Source of the DNA: Psilocybe azurescens
Lineage: Eukaryota > Basidiomycota > Agaricomycetes > Agaricales > Agrocybaceae
Reading direction: 5' to 3'
Assembly (NCBI GenBank): GCA_023853785.1
Contig: JAJIRX010000567.1
Location: forward strand, 1,650,904-1,714,903
DNA: 64,000 bases
The translations under genes and the position numbers were made by a program. The notes beneath the pieces were generated by a model. The model saw only the letters and a list, made by a program, of their open reading frames with translations, did not search any database and was not told the DNA's origin. Positions 59,775-64,000 of the stretch are shown here, one piece after another. The first letter of the stretch is position 1. Each line of letters begins with the position of its first letter.

Positions 59775-60076
59775 GGTGAATATAAGTTTCAGCTCACAAG
59801 GGCCTCAGAATTATATATGTGTTTTTATAACTTTTATGTTGGTGTTGAGATTTTTGCAAATCTCTACTCTAGCACAATACTGTTTCCAGATCTTTTAGGA
59901 TCACTATCAGAAAGTACACACTTCAAGCTGAAGTGTGGAGTTTAAAATTCTATAGAATCTCTTCTCCACTGTACTGTTTCCAAACCATTTTAGAGCCACT
60001 ATCAGTTGGTATATGATTTGAGCTAAACAATTGGTGGTCTTCTTGACCTGAGAAAACATGATTTGACCTTCATGGT
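59775..60076. other. Spacer, nothing recognised
   Basis: About 300 bp between the hAT-type element and the solo LTR; AT-rich, no gene or repeat named. Confidence 0.4.
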
Positions 60077-60592
60077 TGTTACGACTTCAAGCTTATATTC
60101 ACATGCGTGGATAAAGCCGACAGTCAAGTAGTCAAGAACAGCGAGTTCAAGCGGTATCAAGTAAGAGGAGATTAGATTCTCAAGAACTAGCTAAAGAATA
60201 CAGTGGATCCTTCCTGGTATAAATACTATGAACTGCACAGCAAGTTGAAACGAGTTTGAATGTTCATCAGCAGATGTATATAAGAATAGAGGAAACAGAT
60301 CAAGTGTTCATCGAAAGATGTATCATAAAAGATAGAAGTGAAAGTCCATCAAAGATATGATGGAGTTTCATAGATATGATGGAAAGCAAAGTTCATCAGA
60401 ACATACGATGATGTATCAATGATGTGACAGATGACAAAGAAAAGGGAAAAGAAAAGAAAAGAGAAAGGAAAAGAAAAGAAAAGACTTGTCGGTAACAATC
60501 ACATGATGTTGTCCATCATGTGACAGGAAGGTTTTATATACGAAAAGGAAAAGAAAAAGGAAAAGCAAAAAGAAAATAAAGTGTCCGTAACA
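60077..60592. mobile_element. Solo LTR of an LTR retrotransposon
   Basis: 516 bp beginning TGTTACGACTTC and ending GTGTCCGTAACA, with short inverted ends TGTTAC/GTAACA. A perfect 5-bp target duplication ATGGT flanks it (60072-60076 and 60593-60597), so it is a single LTR left by recombination. It contains a purine-rich aaaag tract and an internal palindrome, cacatgatg...catcatgtg. It still has at least ten CpG sites. Confidence 0.9.
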
Positions 60593-60776
60593 ATGGTCTA
60601 CCAGCTGAAAATCTTCTTGATCTCAGAAATATGAAATGAGAGAGAGCTAGATCATAAATCTAGCTGGTGTACTCTACATATATCATGGTTGGCCTCTTGC
60701 CAGATATAAAGTCAATATTTAGACTTAGGCTTGTGAGACTGAACTCTCAAGTATTTCTAGCTTGAAAATGTGCAAA

Positions 60777-61400
60777 TAGGGATGTGCTGGCCCAGGATCA
60801 AAGCCTGAATCCAGCCTAAGCCAGCCATGAAAAGCCAAACCAGGCCAGGCCATAGAGATAGCTTGTCTAGGCTCACAGCTCAGGCTTCAATTCTGAGAGC
60901 TGCAAACCATGGCTTTGAGCTGGAGGTGTAGTAGATTTTTATTTGTATTACTATTACTATTAGTGAATATTGTAATTGCCTTGCCTTAAGGGAGGTATTT
61001 TCAAGGTGCTCAAGTGCCTAAAGTGCTTTATTTACCAAGATCTCATCTTCTGCAAAGTTGTTGTTGCATTTGGAGATTGAGGAAGAACTTGAGGTTGAGG
61101 ATTCAGCAGTTGAGAAGTGAGACTTTGTTGAGATTGTTAATGAGGCTGATCAATTTTTGTGGAATTAACTTGTTGAAGACATTGAGGATGATGAGGTAGT
61201 GGAATATTTTGACTGCATTTTGACTGTATATCACTCATTGATTAGAACTTTGCATATTTTCTTTTTCTACAAAAACGGGGCTTAGGCTCAGCCTAGGCCT
61301 TAGGCAGCTCAGACTCCAGCTCACAATTCTTGAAGCCTGAGCTGCCCAAGGCCAGGCCTAAGGCCCAGCTTTCAGGCTGAGCTGAGCCTGCACATCACTA
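60777..61400. mobile_element. Second hAT-type MITE, 624 bp
   Basis: The left end is TAGGGATGTGC and the reverse complement of the right end is TAGTGATGTGC, followed by GGC/CAG-rich subterminal sequence on both sides. The flanks TGTGCAAA (60769-60776) and TGTACAAA (61401-61408) agree in 7 of 8 bases, as an aged 8-bp duplication would. An internal acidic reading (for example EEELEVEDSAVE with stops) may be a transposase remnant. Confidence 0.75.
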
Positions 61401-61408
61401 TGTACAAA

Positions 61409-62143
61409 GCACTACCCTCTCAAATTCTAAGATAAACAATAAATTGCTATCACTTGACAAGCAATCAACATCCTCACAGCTCTTAATACTTTTCAAACAA
61501 TGCAGACACAGAATAAAATCTAAACTGTACATTCCTGGAGTAAGAATTGCTTGCTCAATATCTACATAAATACATTTAATTTATAGCTACAGGTATATAC
61601 AAATTTGGAAAATAATTTAACAAGTTGAATCACTGTTACAGACCCCCAAGCTACATGTTTTGCAAACTATCAGTCTTTCTACAACCAATCAGATCACTAA
61701 TAAATAATCTATGCAGTCATTGTGTGCTCAGCTAGCACTGAAAAGACTGTTGCACAGCCAGCTGTTAAAAAGATGAATAATGGAGAGTAGCTGAACTTTT
61801 GGCATCCAGATGTATATAAGTGAGCTGTAATATGTTTACAAAGGATGAGGGAAACTACAAAATTAGCAATATTGGCTCACAGCTAAGCAGTATGAATAGC
61901 ATAATTATGTCTAAATACTGGGTGATTGGACTAGCTATTGTAAACAATGATATACTATCTGTAAAAAGATGTAACTGTGTGTTGACTGAAGAACAACAGA
62001 GGAAGAGAAAGGCATTAGCTAAAGTTGAGACACAGTGCAGTCAGTTGCATGTTCTAAAATTAGCATGCACTAACTACATGTGATACAATTAAAGACTTAG
62101 CACCAAAGTACTCTAGAGGTCTTACAGAGTGTAATACAAGTCC
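61409..62143. other. CpG-free spacer, nothing recognised
   Basis: No gene accepted; an 87-codon open frame at 61820-62083 has no recognisable features. No CpG dinucleotide is present. Confidence 0.5.
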
Positions 62144-62534
62144 TGTTACAACTTCAAGCTTGCATTCACATGTGTAGATAAAGCTGACAGCCAAGTAATC
62201 AAGAACTAAAGTGTTCCAAGCTGTTTATTGAGTAAAGTAGAGATATGATTCTCAAGAACTAGCTAAAGAACAATCATTGTACCTACTGGCTATTTAGGTG
62301 TTTGAGTATCTACAACTAACTAGTACAGTGTGAGTCAGATGAAGAATGAGTCTTAACAGTATTGAATGTGAGTCAGAGTCCAGTACCTAATCAAGAAGTG
62401 AGTCAATGCAAGAGTGAGTCAAGTAGAAGTGATCACATGATGGACAACATCATGTGATATATTAAGTTTATGTAAGAAATTGAAAAGAAACAAAAGAAAA
62501 AGAAAAAGTGAAGAAAAATAAGATGTTTGTAACA
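62144..62534 (-). mobile_element. Older LTR related to the solo LTR at 60077
   Basis: It begins TGTTACAACTTCAAGCTTGC and ends GATGTTTGTAACA. It aligns in direct orientation with the LTR at 60077-60592: shared words include ttcaagctt, gattctcaagaactagctaa and the palindrome cacatgatg...catcatgtg. On the minus strand it is preceded at once by a polypurine tract, agaagggggtaatg, and a gag remnant, which makes it a 3' LTR in minus orientation. No target duplication on both sides, so the element is broken or extends further. Confidence 0.75.
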
Positions 62535-62547
62535 ACATTACCCCCTT

Positions 62548-62790
62548 CTATGGTTTGACTGTCCCAGTCAAATCATCTTCAATGTCCATAGGGCTCTCCT
62601 GTGTTATTTGCAATGCCAGCATCATCAGTGGGGTTGTCATAATCAAACTGACTGCCTCTGCTATAGCATCATCATGCTTGATAGGACAGTATCTTGCAAT
62701 GTGTCCTGGTGCTCAGCAGTGGCAGTAGTTGCATGTGAATTTGGGGCACTGTTGTTGCATATATCTCAGCTTTCTACATACATGGTAGCA
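62548..62790 (-). pseudogene. Gag C-terminus with zinc-knuckle remnant
   Basis: The minus-strand frame ending at 62548 reads KFTCNYCHC, stop, APGHIARYCPIKHDDAIAEA and so on to DLTGTVKP. CNYC...GHIARYC is a retrotransposon-type CCHC knuckle, disturbed by an extra pair of residues and an in-frame TGA (62713-62715). No protease, reverse transcriptase or integrase lies between it and the LTR. Confidence 0.7.
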
Positions 62791-63289
62791 CATAATGTTT
62801 GTTCATTGGTAAACCCAGAACTCGACTGTCTGGAGTGAGTCAGGCAATGAGTAGGCATGCTGGTCTGTTTACTGATATCAAATAGTTGGGGTGGATCAAT
62901 ATTGACAAATCATTCTGGAGGGACATCTGCAATTTTGGGTTTGGTTACATCTGGGATGATGATAGAGGGAAGGACAAATCAGGGCTTTTTACCATGCAAT
63001 GTTTGATGAGTACATGTTTGATTGCTTGCTCAAATTTTTTTGTTGGAGGTGTTTGAGGGTTTTGCTAGCAACTTTGTGGTGAACATGAACTTTTGCATGA
63101 AGGACCACAATATTTGCTTCAACATTTCATATTTTTCCAGCTAAAAACATGAAGAAAGCAAGCTCTTGGTTGAGCATGTAAGGGCATAGAGCTTTGATGT
63201 CATATTGGTTTTGGATTTATTCAAGATTTCAAGGAGTTCATAGACAGAAAGAGTATTAAAAAGACAAGATGAAGTAGTAGCAGTACTTT
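62791..63289. other. Probable retroelement remnant or spacer
   Basis: About 500 bp upstream (minus strand) of the gag remnant, possibly decayed gag; no readable frame. Confidence 0.4.
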
Positions 63290-63420
63290 ACCATCCCCAC
63301 ACAGTCCATATGGACTCCAATGGAATCCACTGGACTTGCCTATACTGTATACTGAGTGTAAAAGGTAAACAGAGTCCAGTGGACTCTAGTGGACTTGATA
63401 CAGTAACTAAGTTCAATCTT
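63290..63420. repeat. Imperfect inverted repeat around agtccactggactc
   Basis: agtccatatggactccaatg, ccactggacttgc, agagtccagtggactctagt and ggacttgatacagta form overlapping inverted and direct repeats. Probably a decayed MITE end; limits unclear. Confidence 0.5.
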
Positions 63421-63599
63421 GGTGTAAATTCAGATGAGTGGAATATAATATATTGATAACTATATAATACAAACTATATAATACATTATTATCTACATGC
63501 AAGGTCCAAGACAAAAAGAAGAAAAAAGCAAATAAAATAAAATAAAAAGGGGGGCAGGAGAATGGTGGTGTCAGTAGTAGCACCTGCTGTCCACATTAT

Positions 63600-64000
63600 C
63601 ATCCTCACCCTACTTGCCATTGCCGTCTGCATCCTCCTTGCCCTTACCTACCTTGCTCTTGCCCACCTTGCCCTTGCCCACCTTGCTCTTGCCACCTTGC
63701 CCTTGCCCTCATTGCCCTTGCCATCCATATCCTCTGTGTTCTTGTCCACACCCTCCACATCCTTTCCTCACTCTTGCTCTCCACATCCTCACCCTCTGCA
63801 TTCTTGCACTCATGTCCTCATCCTCACTTTTGCCTCTCCACATCCTTGCCCTCATTGCCTGCACCAACCATGCCGATGCCCCTTGCCCTTGCCCCTTGCT
63901 GTCCATGTCCACTCCCCTAGCCCTTGCTTTCACTGTTCTCGCTGTCCACATTCTTGCCCTTGCTGGCCACTCTTGCTGTTCTTTCCCCACTGGCTGCTCT
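63600..64000. repeat. Pyrimidine-rich minisatellite
   Basis: Irregular tandem repeats of words such as ccttgccctt, gcccaccttgc and tccacatcct to the window end. A minus-strand frame through it (63709-63990, Arg/Gly/Met-rich) only reflects the repeat and is not taken as a gene. Confidence 0.75.

Noticed and set aside
61820..62083. 87-codon plus-strand open frame in the island
   Set aside because: Low-information composition, CpG-free repeat context and no recognisable motif.
63709..63990. Arg/Gly/Met-rich minus-strand open frame
   Set aside because: Follows the pyrimidine-rich minisatellite; no start context or family features.
1..64000. tRNA genes and CRISPR arrays
   Set aside because: B-box-like words found (for example near 3443, 4418, 17990) lie inside genes or lack an A box and cloverleaf. 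The regular repeats are satellites without spacers.

Overview
This window is nuclear DNA of a filamentous basidiomycete, most likely a mushroom-forming agaricomycete. The genes have many 45-75 bp GT-AG introns and very short intergenic gaps, and their families are typical of that group: a PPP4R2 homologue, Fyv7, Tim54, SNW/Prp45, Mer3/HFM1, Fmp25-like RCC1 proteins and paired double-psi beta-barrel secreted proteins. No bacterial, organellar or viral gene organisation is visible.

There are two contrasting regions. Positions 1-52,300 are gene-dense and carry about 26 protein genes on both strands. In order these are: an unresolved gene at the left edge, a small hypothetical protein, PAP2 lipid phosphatase, a mariner-type MITE, PPP4R2-like, Fyv7-like, eIF1/SUI1, SNRNP27, an RRM-like protein, CBC2, Rpt3, an unresolved fragment, P5C reductase, a small membrane protein, an Fmp25-like RCC1 protein, an unknown nuclear-type protein, two tandem DPBB proteins, cyclin L, a mucin-like membrane protein, RPL7 with an intronic C/D snoRNA, beta-carbonic anhydrase, an inositol polyphosphate 5-phosphatase, a broken lineage-specific gene, SNW/Prp45, Tim54, Mer3, Cks1 and an M16 (Ste23-type) peptidase. 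Most are housekeeping genes of RNA processing (SNRNP27, CBC2, SNW, cyclin L), ribosome biogenesis and translation (RPL7, Fyv7, SUI1), protein turnover, mitochondria (Tim54, Fmp25) and meiosis or cell cycle (Mer3, Cks1). They are neighbours rather than one pathway.

Positions 52,300-64,000 hold no credible host gene. They form a transposon island with a MITE, degenerate repeats, a hAT-type element (8-bp target duplication) interrupted by a 4.19-kb inverted-repeat element with subterminal 175-bp satellites, a solo LTR, a second hAT-type MITE, an old LTR with adjoining gag remnant, and a pyrimidine-rich minisatellite. CpG is almost absent over long stretches here, and the older LTR has lost CpGs that the younger LTR keeps.

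One caution applies to the whole annotation. At least a dozen genes can be read through only if a mononucleotide run is one base longer or shorter than given. The sites affect conserved, mostly essential genes, so consensus errors in homopolymers are the best explanation. I give gene spans across these breaks and mark each one. All exon boundaries were inferred by eye from splice signals and family similarity known to me; no search was run.
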